DNA of 7,002 bases from Burkholderiales bacterium (lineage in GTDB: Bacteria; Pseudomonadota; Gammaproteobacteria; Burkholderiales; Burkholderiaceae_C). The translations under genes were made by a program, and so were the position numbers. The notes beneath the pieces are model-generated. The model had not been told where the DNA came from and ran no database searches. It was given only the letters and a program-made list of their open reading frames with translations. Shown here piece by piece: positions 1-5,873 of this stretch. Numbering within the stretch: the first letter of the stretch is position 1; the number at the start of each line of letters is the position of its first letter. Location: NCBI GenBank assembly GCA_006227785.1, contig SBFU01000274.1, positions 1-7,002 on the forward strand, in the 5' to 3' direction.

Positions 1-77
1 TGGTCGGAGCGGCGGGATTCGAACTCGCGACCCTCTGCTCCCAAAGCAGATGCGCTACCAGGCTGCGCTACGCTCCG
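1..77 (-). tRNA. tRNA-Pro, anticodon TGG
   Basis: Reading the minus strand from 77 to 1 gives a complete 77-nt cloverleaf. The 7-bp acceptor stem pairs CGGAGCG (plus 5-11) with CGCTCCG (plus 71-77). An A discriminator follows, then an encoded CCA (plus 1-3). The T arm carries GTTCGAATC. The anticodon stem TCTGC/GCAGA closes a 7-nt loop TTTGGGA, which puts TGG at positions 34-36. That anticodon reads the proline codon CCA and, by wobble, other CCN codons. The gene lies just downstream of the acyl-CoA dehydrogenase gene on the same strand, with a good -10 box a few bases upstream, so it probably has its own promoter. Its 3' end coincides with the window edge, so what follows cannot be seen. Confidence 0.97.
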
Positions 78-88
78 ACGAAGCTGGC

Positions 89-116
89 ATTGTACCCGCT
101 CCCAGGGGGCCGTCTG
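89..116 (-). promoter_or_regulatory. probable sigma70 promoter of tRNA-Pro
   Basis: On the minus strand TACAAT (plus 94-89) matches the -10 consensus at 5 of 6 positions. CAGACG (plus 116-111) sits 16 bases upstream and keeps the central GAC of the -35 box. The start would fall around 82-84, giving a leader of only about 5-7 nt before the tRNA 5' end at 77. The bases after the -10 are GC-rich (GCCAGC), as is usual for stable-RNA promoters under stringent control. The -35 is weak, so this call rests mainly on the -10 and its position. Confidence 0.45.
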
Positions 117-122
117 GCCCCT
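105..122 (-). terminator. GC hairpin after the acyl-CoA dehydrogenase gene
   Basis: GGGGCC (106-111) and GGCCCC (116-121) form a perfect 6-bp stem with a 4-nt loop, extendable by one G-T pair. It lies about 30 nt past the acyl-CoA dehydrogenase stop in the direction of transcription. No U-tract follows on the minus strand, so it is not a canonical intrinsic terminator. It may protect the mRNA 3' end or assist Rho-dependent ending. It also overlaps the -35 region of the probable tRNA-Pro promoter. Confidence 0.35.
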
Positions 123-150
123 CCCGGCACATTTCGGCCAGCATCTTGTG

Positions 151-1410
151 TCAGCAACCCCGTGTCACCGGCATCTCGACATCCGACTTGATGGCCATGT
201 GTCGAGCCAGTTCCAGCTTGGCGATGGCATTGCGGTGGACCTCGTCCGGACCGTCGGCCAGTCGCAGGGTGCGCTGGTTGGCATAGCTGAAGGCCAGCGG
301 GAAGTCATCGCTGACGCCACCACCGCCGTGGGCCTGGATCGCCATGTCGATGATGTCGCAGGCCATGTTGGGGGCCACCACCTTGATCATGGCGATCTCG
401 GCCTTGGCGATCTTGTTGCCGACCGTGTCCATCATGTAGGCGGCCTTGAGTGTGAGCAGACGGGCCATCTCGATGCGGCAACGGGCATCGGCAATGCGCT
501 CATGCCAGACCGACTGGGCCGAGATCGGTTTGCCGAAGGCGACCCGGCTGTTCAGCCGCTTGCACATCAGCTCCAGCGCGCGCTCGGCGGCGCCGATCGA
601 GCGCATGCAGTGGTGGATGCGGCCCGGACCCAGGCGCCCCTGCGCGATTTCAAAGCCACGCCCTTCGCCAAGCAGCAGGTTGCTCGCCGGCACACGCACG
701 TTCTCCAGCAGCACCTCCATATGGCCATGTGGCGCGTCGTCGTAGCCAAAGACGGACAGCGGGCGCAGCACCGTGATGCCCGGCGTCTTGGCCGGCACCA
801 CGATCATGCTCTGTTGTGAGTGGCGGGGTGCTTCGGGGTCGGTCTTGCCCATGACGATATAGACGGCGCAGCGCGGGTCACCAGCGCCGGACGACCACCA
901 CTTGCGGCCGTTGATCACGTACTCGTCACCGTCCCGTTCGATCCGGCACTGGATGTTGGTGGCGTCCGAGGACGCCACCTCCGGCTCGGTCATCAGAAAG
1001 GCCGAGCGTATCTCGCCTCTGAGCAGAGGTTCCAGCCATTCGTCCTTGATGGCTTCGCTGGCGTAACGCTCCAGGGTTTCCATGTTGCCGGTGTCGGGTG
1101 CCGAGCAGTTGAACACCTCGGCCGCGAACGGTACCCGGCCCATGATCTCGCACATCGGTGCGTATTCCAGGTTGCTCAGGCCTTCCGGCGCCCGCTTGGA
1201 CTGGGGAAGAAACAGGTTCCACAGCCCTGCGGCGCGGGCCTTGGGCTTGAGTTCTTCGATCAGGCTGGTCGGGATCCATGCGTTGCCTTTGGCCCGGTTG
1301 GCGGCGATTTCGGCATGGAACCGTCCCTCATTGGGGTAGATGTGCTCGTCCATGAATGCCAGCAGGCGCTCGCGCAGGTCCTTGACCTTGTCGGTGTAAT
1401 CGAAATGCAT
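151..1410 (-). CDS. acyl-CoA dehydrogenase, ACAD10/11 (LvaC-like) subfamily
   Basis: A 419-residue FAD-dependent acyl-CoA dehydrogenase-fold protein, presumably cytosolic. The helical N-terminal domain spans about 1-130. The FAD-binding middle segment has [14 protein letters not shown] (140-153) and [12 protein letters not shown] (167-178). The C-terminal helical domain has [16 protein letters not shown] (258-273), [12 protein letters not shown] (289-300) and [15 protein letters not shown] (359-373). The closing motif [11 protein letters not shown] (383-393) is the ACAD10/11 form of the usual YEGT motif. It places Asp386 where ordinary acyl-CoA dehydrogenases have the catalytic Glu. The start at 1410 is chosen because GGAAGGAAG lies 3 bases upstream. 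The frame is open further upstream to 1665, but those codons overlap the phosphotransferase gene and look non-coding. The phosphotransferase gene ends 44 bp upstream on the same strand, as expected for a split kinase/dehydrogenase pair. In the related bacterial levulinate pathway and in animal ACAD11 the dehydrogenase-fold part acts on 4-phosphoacyl-CoA. A simple branched or medium-chain acyl-CoA substrate remains possible. Confidence 0.93.
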   Translation of the reverse strand: MHFDYTDKVKDLRERLLAFMDEHIYPNEGRFHAEIAANRAKGNAWIPTSLIEELKPKARAAGLWNLFLPQSKRAPEGLSNLEYAPMCEIMGRVPFAAEVFNCSAPDTGNMETLERYASEAIKDEWLEPLLRGEIRSAFLMTEPEVASSDATNIQCRIERDGDEYVINGRKWWSSGAGDPRCAVYIVMGKTDPEAPRHSQQSMIVVPAKTPGITVLRPLSVFGYDDAPHGHMEVLLENVRVPASNLLLGEGRGFEIAQGRLGPGRIHHCMRSIGAAERALELMCKRLNSRVAFGKPISAQSVWHERIADARCRIEMARLLTLKAAYMMDTVGNKIAKAEIAMIKVVAPNMACDIIDMAIQAHGGGGVSDDFPLAFSYANQRTLRLADGPDEVHRNAIAKLELARHMAIKSDVEMPVTRGC

Positions 1411-1454
1411 GGTCTTCCTTCCGTGATGAATCGGTGTCGTGGGTGATGTGGATG

Positions 1455-2540
1455 TCAGTGGCGGCGGGCGAAGTCCCATGCCAGCTCGGCCAGCGGGCGT
1501 GCGCCTGCGGCCGACGACACGGCCTGTGCACTGGAGGCGGTGCCCATCTCGACCCGCTTGGCAATGCCTTGCAGGATGGCGGCCAGGCGGAACAGGTTGT
1601 AGGCCAGGTAGAAGTTCCAGTCCGCCTTGAGTTGCCCGGGTGTGGCAAACCCGGTCCGTTCGCAATAGCGCTCGATATAGCTGTCCTCGTCGGGTATGCC
1701 AAGCGCTTGCACATCCAGGCCACCGATGCCGCGGAAGGCGCCAGGCGGTATGTGCCAGGCCATGCAGTGGTAACTGAAGTCGGCCAGCGGATGGCCCAGC
1801 GTCGAGAGTTCCCAGTCCAGGATGGCCAGCACCCGGGGTTGGCTCCGGTGGAACATCAGGTTGTCCAGTCGGTAGTCACCATGCACGATCGACACCATCG
1901 ACTCGTCCCGCGCCATGGCCGGAATGTGTTCGGGCAACCAGGCCATCAGCCGATCCATGGCTTCAATCGGCTGTGTGATCGAAGCCACGTACTGTTTGCT
2001 CCAGCGGCCGATCTGGCGCTCGAAGTAGTTGCCGGGTTTGCCGTAGTCGCTCAGCCCGATATCGGCTGGTCGCACCGAGTGCAGGCTGGCCATGACCCGG
2101 TTCATTTCATCGTAGATGGCGCCGCGTTCGTCACGGGTCATGTCGGGCAACGACTGGTCCCACATGACCCGGCCATCGACACACTCCATGATGTAGAAGG
2201 CGCGCCCGATCACCGACTCGTCTTCACACAGCACGTGCATTTGCGCCACCGGCACCGTTGTCTGCCGCAACGCGCTCATGACCCGGAATTCGCGTTCGAT
2301 GGCGTGTGCCGACGGCAGCAATTTGGCGACAGGGCCGGGCTTGGCCCGCATCACGTAGTGCCGCGCTGGCGTGATCAGCTTGTAGGTCGGATTGGATTGT
2401 CCGCCCTTGAACATTTCAACGGACAGTGGACCCTGAAAGCCTTCGAGATGCTGCTCCAGCCAGGCACCGAGGGCCCCTGTATCGAAGGCATGCTGTCCGG
2501 ATACGGGTCGTGTACCAGTGAATTGGGGTGTGTCGCTCAT
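1455..2540 (-). CDS. APH-fold phosphotransferase, ACAD10/11 kinase domain-like (LvaA-like)
   Basis: A 361-residue protein with the aminoglycoside-phosphotransferase/kinase fold. Visible motifs, in order: the glycine loop GGQSNPTY (46-53); VMRAKP with the likely ATP-binding Lys67; IEREFRVM (81-88), with the partner Glu of the lysine salt bridge; the catalytic loop HGDYRLDN (220-227), with base Asp222 and Asn227; and [15 protein letters not shown] (240-254), with metal-binding Asp242. All catalytic positions are intact. The set, especially [13 protein letters not shown], is typical of the kinase domain fused to the dehydrogenase in animal ACAD10/11, not of true antibiotic kinases. The likely role is ATP-dependent phosphorylation of the hydroxyl of a hydroxyacyl-CoA, preparing it for the dehydrogenase encoded 44 bp downstream. 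The start at 2540 is the first ATG of the frame, with a modest AAGAGAT Shine-Dalgarno. No small LvaB-like partner gene sits between the two. The substrate is inferred. An antibiotic resistance role is unlikely. Confidence 0.9.
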   Translation of the reverse strand: MSDTPQFTGTRPVSGQHAFDTGALGAWLEQHLEGFQGPLSVEMFKGGQSNPTYKLITPARHYVMRAKPGPVAKLLPSAHAIEREFRVMSALRQTTVPVAQMHVLCEDESVIGRAFYIMECVDGRVMWDQSLPDMTRDERGAIYDEMNRVMASLHSVRPADIGLSDYGKPGNYFERQIGRWSKQYVASITQPIEAMDRLMAWLPEHIPAMARDESMVSIVHGDYRLDNLMFHRSQPRVLAILDWELSTLGHPLADFSYHCMAWHIPPGAFRGIGGLDVQALGIPDEDSYIERYCERTGFATPGQLKADWNFYLAYNLFRLAAILQGIAKRVEMGTASSAQAVSSAAGARPLAELAWDFARRH

Positions 2541-2601
2541 GGCTGTATCTCTTGCGGGGAATGCAAGTCATGCCCGCCGCGGACACCTGCCCTGGTGCAC
2601 G

Positions 2602-2638
2602 GCTGGCTCGACAGGGTCAGTGCGGGCTGTCGGCCAGC
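2602..2638 (-). repeat. long inverted repeat / hairpin between regulator and phosphotransferase genes
   Basis: GCTGGC (2602-2607), a single unpaired T (2608) and CGACAG (2609-2614) pair exactly with CTGTCG (2627-2632) and GCCAGC (2633-2638). This makes 12 base pairs with one bulge around a 12-nt loop. It begins 20 nt after the stop codon of the regulator gene and ends about 61 nt before the phosphotransferase start. The minus-strand bases after it are GC-rich with no U-tract. It may end or stabilise the regulator mRNA, act in a Rho-dependent terminator, or be an operator for a dimeric regulator. Confidence 0.6.
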
Positions 2639-2658
2639 GTCATTCACCCCATCGGTGG

Positions 2659-3378
2659 TCAGGACTCGGCTTCGGCGATGCGCATCAGCATGGCGCGATC
2701 GCGCACCACCAGACCACCCTGCTCGATGCGGATGGCATGCTCGCGCTCCATGGACTTGAGCTCCTGGTTGACGCGCTGGCGGGAGGCGCCCAGCAACTGG
2801 GCCAGCTCTTCCTGGGCCAGCTGCAGTCCGATGCGCATTTCGCTGCCATCCGAGAGGCAGGGGACGCCGTAGCTTCGAACCAGGTGCAGCAGCTGTTTGG
2901 CCAGGCGTGAGCGCAAGGGGAGGGTGTTGAGGTCCTCCACCAGACCGAACAGGGTCCGGATGCGACGCGCCTGCAGGCGCATCAGCGCTTCGTACAACTC
3001 CACATGCTGCGCGAGAATCTTCTGAAAATCGTTGCGTGCCACACACAACAAGGTGGTGGCGCCATGCGCATAGGCGTCGTGTGTCCTCTGGTCGCCGTCG
3101 AACATCGCGACATCCCCAAACCACACACCGGGCTCGACGTAGGTGAGCGTGATCTGCTTGCCAGACAAGGACGTCGAGCTCACGCGTACCGCACCCTTGG
3201 CCACGGCCGTCCACTCCGACGGTGGATCGCCACGGGCCACGATCAGGTCGCCGTCCTTGAAACGCTTGACGTAGGCGCATCGGAGAATGTCGTGTCTCAG
3301 TGAAGGTGAAAGGCTGCCGAACCAGCGTCCGCTGTTGATCGACTCGCGTTCTTCCATTGTCAGAATGGGTTCGTCCAT
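2659..3378 (-). CDS. Crp/Fnr-family transcriptional regulator
   Basis: A 239-residue regulator of typical family length. The cyclic-nucleotide-binding beta roll covers about 18-125, with FGDVAMFDGDQRTHDAYA (87-104) at the phosphate-binding cassette. Asp89 stands where E. coli Crp has Glu72, and Arg98-Thr99 match Arg82-Ser83. A long dimerisation helix follows (about 126-150). The winged helix-turn-helix spans about 185-225, with LAQEELAQLLGASRQRVNQELKSME (split as 187-199 and 200-211). The Cys cluster of oxygen-sensing Fnr proteins is absent; the three Cys are scattered. The recognition helix SRQRVNQEL differs from both Crp and Fnr at base-reading positions, so the target site is not the classical one. 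The ATG at 3378 is preferred. A TTG at 3432 would add 18 residues in frame but has no better ribosome site. It lies between the beta-oxidation pair and the kinase/dehydrogenase pair and may control either. Its effector is unknown. Confidence 0.92.
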   Translation of the reverse strand: MDEPILTMEERESINSGRWFGSLSPSLRHDILRCAYVKRFKDGDLIVARGDPPSEWTAVAKGAVRVSSTSLSGKQITLTYVEPGVWFGDVAMFDGDQRTHDAYAHGATTLLCVARNDFQKILAQHVELYEALMRLQARRIRTLFGLVEDLNTLPLRSRLAKQLLHLVRSYGVPCLSDGSEMRIGLQLAQEELAQLLGASRQRVNQELKSMEREHAIRIEQGGLVVRDRAMLMRIAEAES

Positions 3379-3403
3379 GGGCTGTCTTATGAGTGACTGA
3401 TTT

Positions 3404-3428
3404 CGTCCCCATTGTCGCCACAGGGACG
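3404..3428. repeat. short inverted repeat upstream of the Crp-family gene
   Basis: CGTCCC (3404-3409) and GGGACG (3423-3428) form a 6-bp inverted repeat with a 13-nt spacer. It lies 26-50 bases upstream of the chosen start of the regulator gene. The position would suit an operator or a 5' leader stem. Repeats of this size arise by chance in GC-rich DNA, so confidence is low. Confidence 0.25.
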
Positions 3429-3453
3429 CCAACGGGGCTTAGGGTTTGCATGA

Positions 3454-3472
3454 CGCCGCCAATTGGGCGGCG
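3454..3472 (-). terminator. GC hairpin after the enoyl-CoA hydratase-family gene
   Basis: CGCCGCC (3454-3460) pairs perfectly with GGCGGCG (3466-3472) across a 5-nt AATTG loop, giving a 7-bp all-GC stem. It starts 22 nt past the stop codon of the hydratase-family gene in the direction of transcription. The minus-strand sequence after it (TCATGCAAACCC) has no U-tract. It may be an inefficient terminator or a 3'-end stabiliser that partly separates the upstream two-gene unit from the regulator gene. Confidence 0.4.
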
Positions 3473-3494
3473 GTTCCCTGCCGGGCCAGAGGCC

Positions 3495-4274
3495 TCAGCG
3501 GTAGTTCGGTGGTCGCTTTTCGATGAAGGCGGAAATGCCTTCACCCGCATTCGGGTGGTGCAGGTTGCGCACGAAGTGATCGCGTTCGCTGGCCAGCTGG
3601 GTGTGCAGCGGCTGGTTCAACGCCTCGTTGGCCAGTTCCTTGATGCTGGCCATCGCGTTGGGTGCACGGGTATTGAGCAACTCGGACCAGACCAGCGCAT
3701 CCTCCAGAGCCTGGCCGCTGGCGCTGATGCGTGAGACCAGGCCCAGTTGATGCAGGCGCTGGGCGTCTATGCGCTCGCCACCCATGAGCAACTGCAGTGC
3801 GGTCGAGCGGGGCAGGGCGCGCATCAGACTCCAGGTCGCCCCCCCGTCCGGCGACAGTCCCACATTCACATAGGCCATCACGAAAACGCTGTCCTCAGCG
3901 GCCACCAGCAGGTCACAGGCCAGTGCCAGCGAAAAACCCGCACCAGCGCATGAGCCTTCAACGGCAGCCATGACGGGTTTCGGGAAGGCGCGAATGGTCT
4001 CGATCCAGTTGTGCAGCCCCTCGATGCTGGCGGCCTGCACCTCGGGAGGCTGCTGGCGGTTGGCCTGCAGCCGCTGCAGATTGCCACCGGCGCAGAAATG
4101 GCGGCCCTCACCGGTAATGACCACGCTGCGGACATCCGGATTGATCTCCGCCACATTGAGGGCTTCGACCCCGGCGGCGTAGATATCCGGACCCAGCGCA
4201 TTGCGGTGCTCCGGATTGCTGATGGTCAGGACCATGGTGTGCCCATGGCTGTGGCTCTTGAGGCTGGCGGTCAT
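3495..4274 (-). CDS. enoyl-CoA hydratase/isomerase (crotonase) family protein
   Basis: A 259-residue crotonase-fold enzyme, the usual length for the family. Oxyanion-hole segments are HFCAGGNL (59-66) and EGSCAGAGFSLALACD (106-121). The hydratase glutamates are not present: Ser115 sits where rat mitochondrial hydratase has Glu144, and Tyr135 aligns with Glu164. Instead VGLSPDGGATW (138-148) places Asp143 near the catalytic acid of PaaG and ECI2-type enoyl-CoA isomerases. The C-terminus GEGISAFIEKRPPNYR (244-259) is typical of this group. Similar Burkholderiales proteins are often named oxepin-CoA hydrolase, alternative type, so a phenylacetate-type role is an alternative to fatty acid beta-oxidation. 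The start at 4274 has AGAGG about 8 bases upstream, inside the end of the preceding dehydrogenase gene, whose stop is only 2 bases away. That indicates translational coupling. A GTG at 4331 would overlap the upstream gene and add 19 unconvincing residues. Confidence 0.93.
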   Translation of the reverse strand: MTASLKSHSHGHTMVLTISNPEHRNALGPDIYAAGVEALNVAEINPDVRSVVITGEGRHFCAGGNLQRLQANRQQPPEVQAASIEGLHNWIETIRAFPKPVMAAVEGSCAGAGFSLALACDLLVAAEDSVFVMAYVNVGLSPDGGATWSLMRALPRSTALQLLMGGERIDAQRLHQLGLVSRISASGQALEDALVWSELLNTRAPNAMASIKELANEALNQPLHTQLASERDHFVRNLHHPNAGEGISAFIEKRPPNYR

Positions 4275-4276
4275 GG

Positions 4277-5797
4277 TCACGCCTCTTCGTGCGTCAGGCT
4301 CAGACCCAGTGCTCCGCGGCGGCGCAGCCACGGAGAAGGGCGGTATCGGGGGTCTCCGTACACGGTCTGCATGTTGAACAGGATTTCCAGCACGTTGGCC
4401 GGTCCGATCCGGTCACCCATGGCCAGCGGACCCATCGGATACCCCAGCCCAAGCGTCACGGCCAGATCCAGGTCGGCCGGGCTGCAGATGCCCTGCTGGC
4501 ACATGTCGGTGGCAATGTTGATGATCGTCGCCACCACCCGCTGGGTCACAAAGCCTCCGCTGTCGCGCACCACGCTGACCGCCTTGCCGTCCCGTGCAAA
4601 CAACGCGTGTGCCGCATCGCGCATATCGCTGCGGGTGGCGGGATTGGTGGCCAGCACACGCCGCCGCGTGGCCTTGTCATCAAGCATCATGTCGATGCCC
4701 ACCGTGCGGGCCGGGTCAAGTCGATCGACCGCCGCCAGGGTGGTCACGTCCAGTCCCAGGGGAGCCACCAGAATCAGCGCCGCAGAAGAAGGTGCCGCCG
4801 CGGTCTCGATCGAGGCGCCCAGGTCCTTGAGCAGCTGGTACAGCTCCTGGCGCCGGGCCGCCTTGGGAGACACCCAGACCGGAGGAATCACGTCCACCTG
4901 AGGTGTTGGGGGCTCTTCAGGAACTTGAGCCGCTCCATTCACGTACGCATAGAACCCATCGCCCACCTTCTTGCCGACCACCCCTGCCGCCAGGCGCTGC
5001 GCGGTGATCACGCTGGGTCGGTAACGGGGCTCATCGTAGTACTGGCGGTAGATGGACTCCATGACCGGATGCGACACATCGAGCGCCGTCAGGTCCATCA
5101 GCTCGAACGGACCGAGTCTGAAACCCATCTGGTCCTTCAGGATGCGGTCGATGGTGGCAAAGTCGGCCACCCGCTCACCCGCCACGCGCAAGGCTTCGGT
5201 CCCGTAGCCCCGACCGGCGTGATTGACAATAAAGCCCGGTGTGTCCTGTGCCGATACCGGGGTATGACCAAACTGGCGACTGTATTCCGTCAGCTGCTCG
5301 CACACCCTGGGGTCCGTCTTGAGCCCTGCAATGACCTCGACCACCCGCATCAGGGGTACGGGGTTGAAGAAGTGGTATCCGGCCAGCCGGGACGGGCGCT
5401 TGAGCGCGGCACCGATCGCGGTCACCGACAGCGAAGACGTGTTGGTGGCCAGTACCGCGTCAGGGCCCAGCACCTCTTCCAGCTGCTGAAACAGCCGCTG
5501 CTTGACGTCCAGCTTCTCGACAATGGCCTCGACCACCAGGTCGCAGCTTGCCAGGTCGGCAATGGAGGTCGCCTGGCTCAGGCGGCCGACATAGCCCTGC
5601 GCCGTGGCCGCATCGAGTTTTCCTTTCTCGACCAGCTTCTCCCAGGTTGCGGCCAGCGCCTCACGGGCCTTCTGTGCAGCACCTTCCTGGGCGTCATAGA
5701 GGATGACCTCACTGCCGGCCTGCGCCGCCATCTGGGCGATCCCCCGGCCCATGGCGCCCGTGCCGACAATGCCACAGATTCGATAAACAGTTTGCAT
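4277..5797 (-). CDS. 3-hydroxyacyl-CoA dehydrogenase, two-module PaaH/PaaC-like type
   Basis: A 506-residue NAD-dependent dehydrogenase that oxidises 3-hydroxyacyl-CoA to 3-ketoacyl-CoA. The N-terminal Rossmann domain has GIVGTGAMGRGI (9-20), and Asp35 at the end of the second strand favours NAD over NADP. Catalytic residues can be placed by constant spacing with the human enzyme: Ser121 in NTSSL, His142 in YHFFNP, Glu154 in VVEVI and Asn192 in DTPGFIVN. The first C-terminal helical domain is about 187-287. A reduced Rossmann-like region follows (about 305-410), then a second helical domain (about 412-496) with SGGFVTQRV and LGYPMGPLAMGD. This layout is that of PaaH-type enzymes, about 475-510 residues long. 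3-Hydroxyadipyl-CoA of phenylacetate breakdown is thus one candidate substrate and straight-chain 3-hydroxyacyl-CoA another. The ATG at 5797 gives a proper N-terminus but has no clear Shine-Dalgarno (AATAACGCTTAATC precedes it). It is the first gene of the minus-strand set and is divergent from the FimV-like gene. Confidence 0.95.
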   Translation of the reverse strand: MQTVYRICGIVGTGAMGRGIAQMAAQAGSEVILYDAQEGAAQKAREALAATWEKLVEKGKLDAATAQGYVGRLSQATSIADLASCDLVVEAIVEKLDVKQRLFQQLEEVLGPDAVLATNTSSLSVTAIGAALKRPSRLAGYHFFNPVPLMRVVEVIAGLKTDPRVCEQLTEYSRQFGHTPVSAQDTPGFIVNHAGRGYGTEALRVAGERVADFATIDRILKDQMGFRLGPFELMDLTALDVSHPVMESIYRQYYDEPRYRPSVITAQRLAAGVVGKKVGDGFYAYVNGAAQVPEEPPTPQVDVIPPVWVSPKAARRQELYQLLKDLGASIETAAAPSSAALILVAPLGLDVTTLAAVDRLDPARTVGIDMMLDDKATRRRVLATNPATRSDMRDAAHALFARDGKAVSVVRDSGGFVTQRVVATIINIATDMCQQGICSPADLDLAVTLGLGYPMGPLAMGDRIGPANVLEILFNMQTVYGDPRYRPSPWLRRRGALGLSLTHEEA

Positions 5798-5873
5798 GAT
5801 TAAGCGTTATTTGCCGGATTGCGCGAAGTTGCTATGACAAAATGTTGCACCGACGGATTAAAGGGAAACTGAC
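5798..5873. promoter_or_regulatory. divergent intergenic region between dehydrogenase and FimV-like genes
   Basis: These 76 bases are distinctly AT-richer than their surroundings and must hold promoters for both directions, or 5' leaders of them. For the plus strand TTGCCG (5811-5816) and TATGAC (5833-5838), 16 bases apart, each match sigma70 consensus at 4 of 6 positions. They would start transcription near 5845, about 29 nt before the GTG start. For the minus strand TTGTCA (5840-5835) matches the -35 consensus at 5 of 6, but no good -10 lies at the right distance. The promoters are proposals only. Confidence 0.35.

Noticed and set aside
1..77. tRNA-Pro as an integration site for a genomic island
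   Set aside because: Integration would act at the tRNA 3' end, which is the window edge. No integrase or repeated tRNA end is visible inside the window.
1411..1665. N-terminal extension of the acyl-CoA dehydrogenase by 85 residues
   Set aside because: The extra codons overlap the phosphotransferase gene and translate to Arg/Pro-rich non-coding-like sequence. A strong ribosome site sits just before the ATG at 1410.
1455..2540. Antibiotic resistance by aminoglycoside phosphorylation
   Set aside because: The fold is shared, but the motif set and the neighbouring dehydrogenase match the ACAD10/11-type kinase group.
1434..2759. A 441-codon plus-strand frame opposite the phosphotransferase gene
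   Set aside because: It lies antisense to a gene with intact kinase motifs and crosses the intergenic gap into the regulator gene. The translation shows no family resemblance.
3379..3432. TTG start for the Crp-family protein at 3432
   Set aside because: It is possible but adds 18 residues not typical of the family. The ATG at 3378 gives a normal N-terminus.
4289..5803. A 504-codon open frame on the plus strand opposite the 3-hydroxyacyl-CoA dehydrogenase gene
   Set aside because: It covers almost exactly the dehydrogenase gene in antisense, has a low-complexity His/Arg/Gln-rich translation and no recognisable domain. Long antisense frames are usual in GC-rich genes.
5798..5873. Fatty-acid or phenylacetate regulator operators (FadR, PsrA, PaaR-like) in the divergent gap
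   Set aside because: Only half-site resemblances such as GGGAAAC and CCGACGG are present; no full palindrome could be supported.
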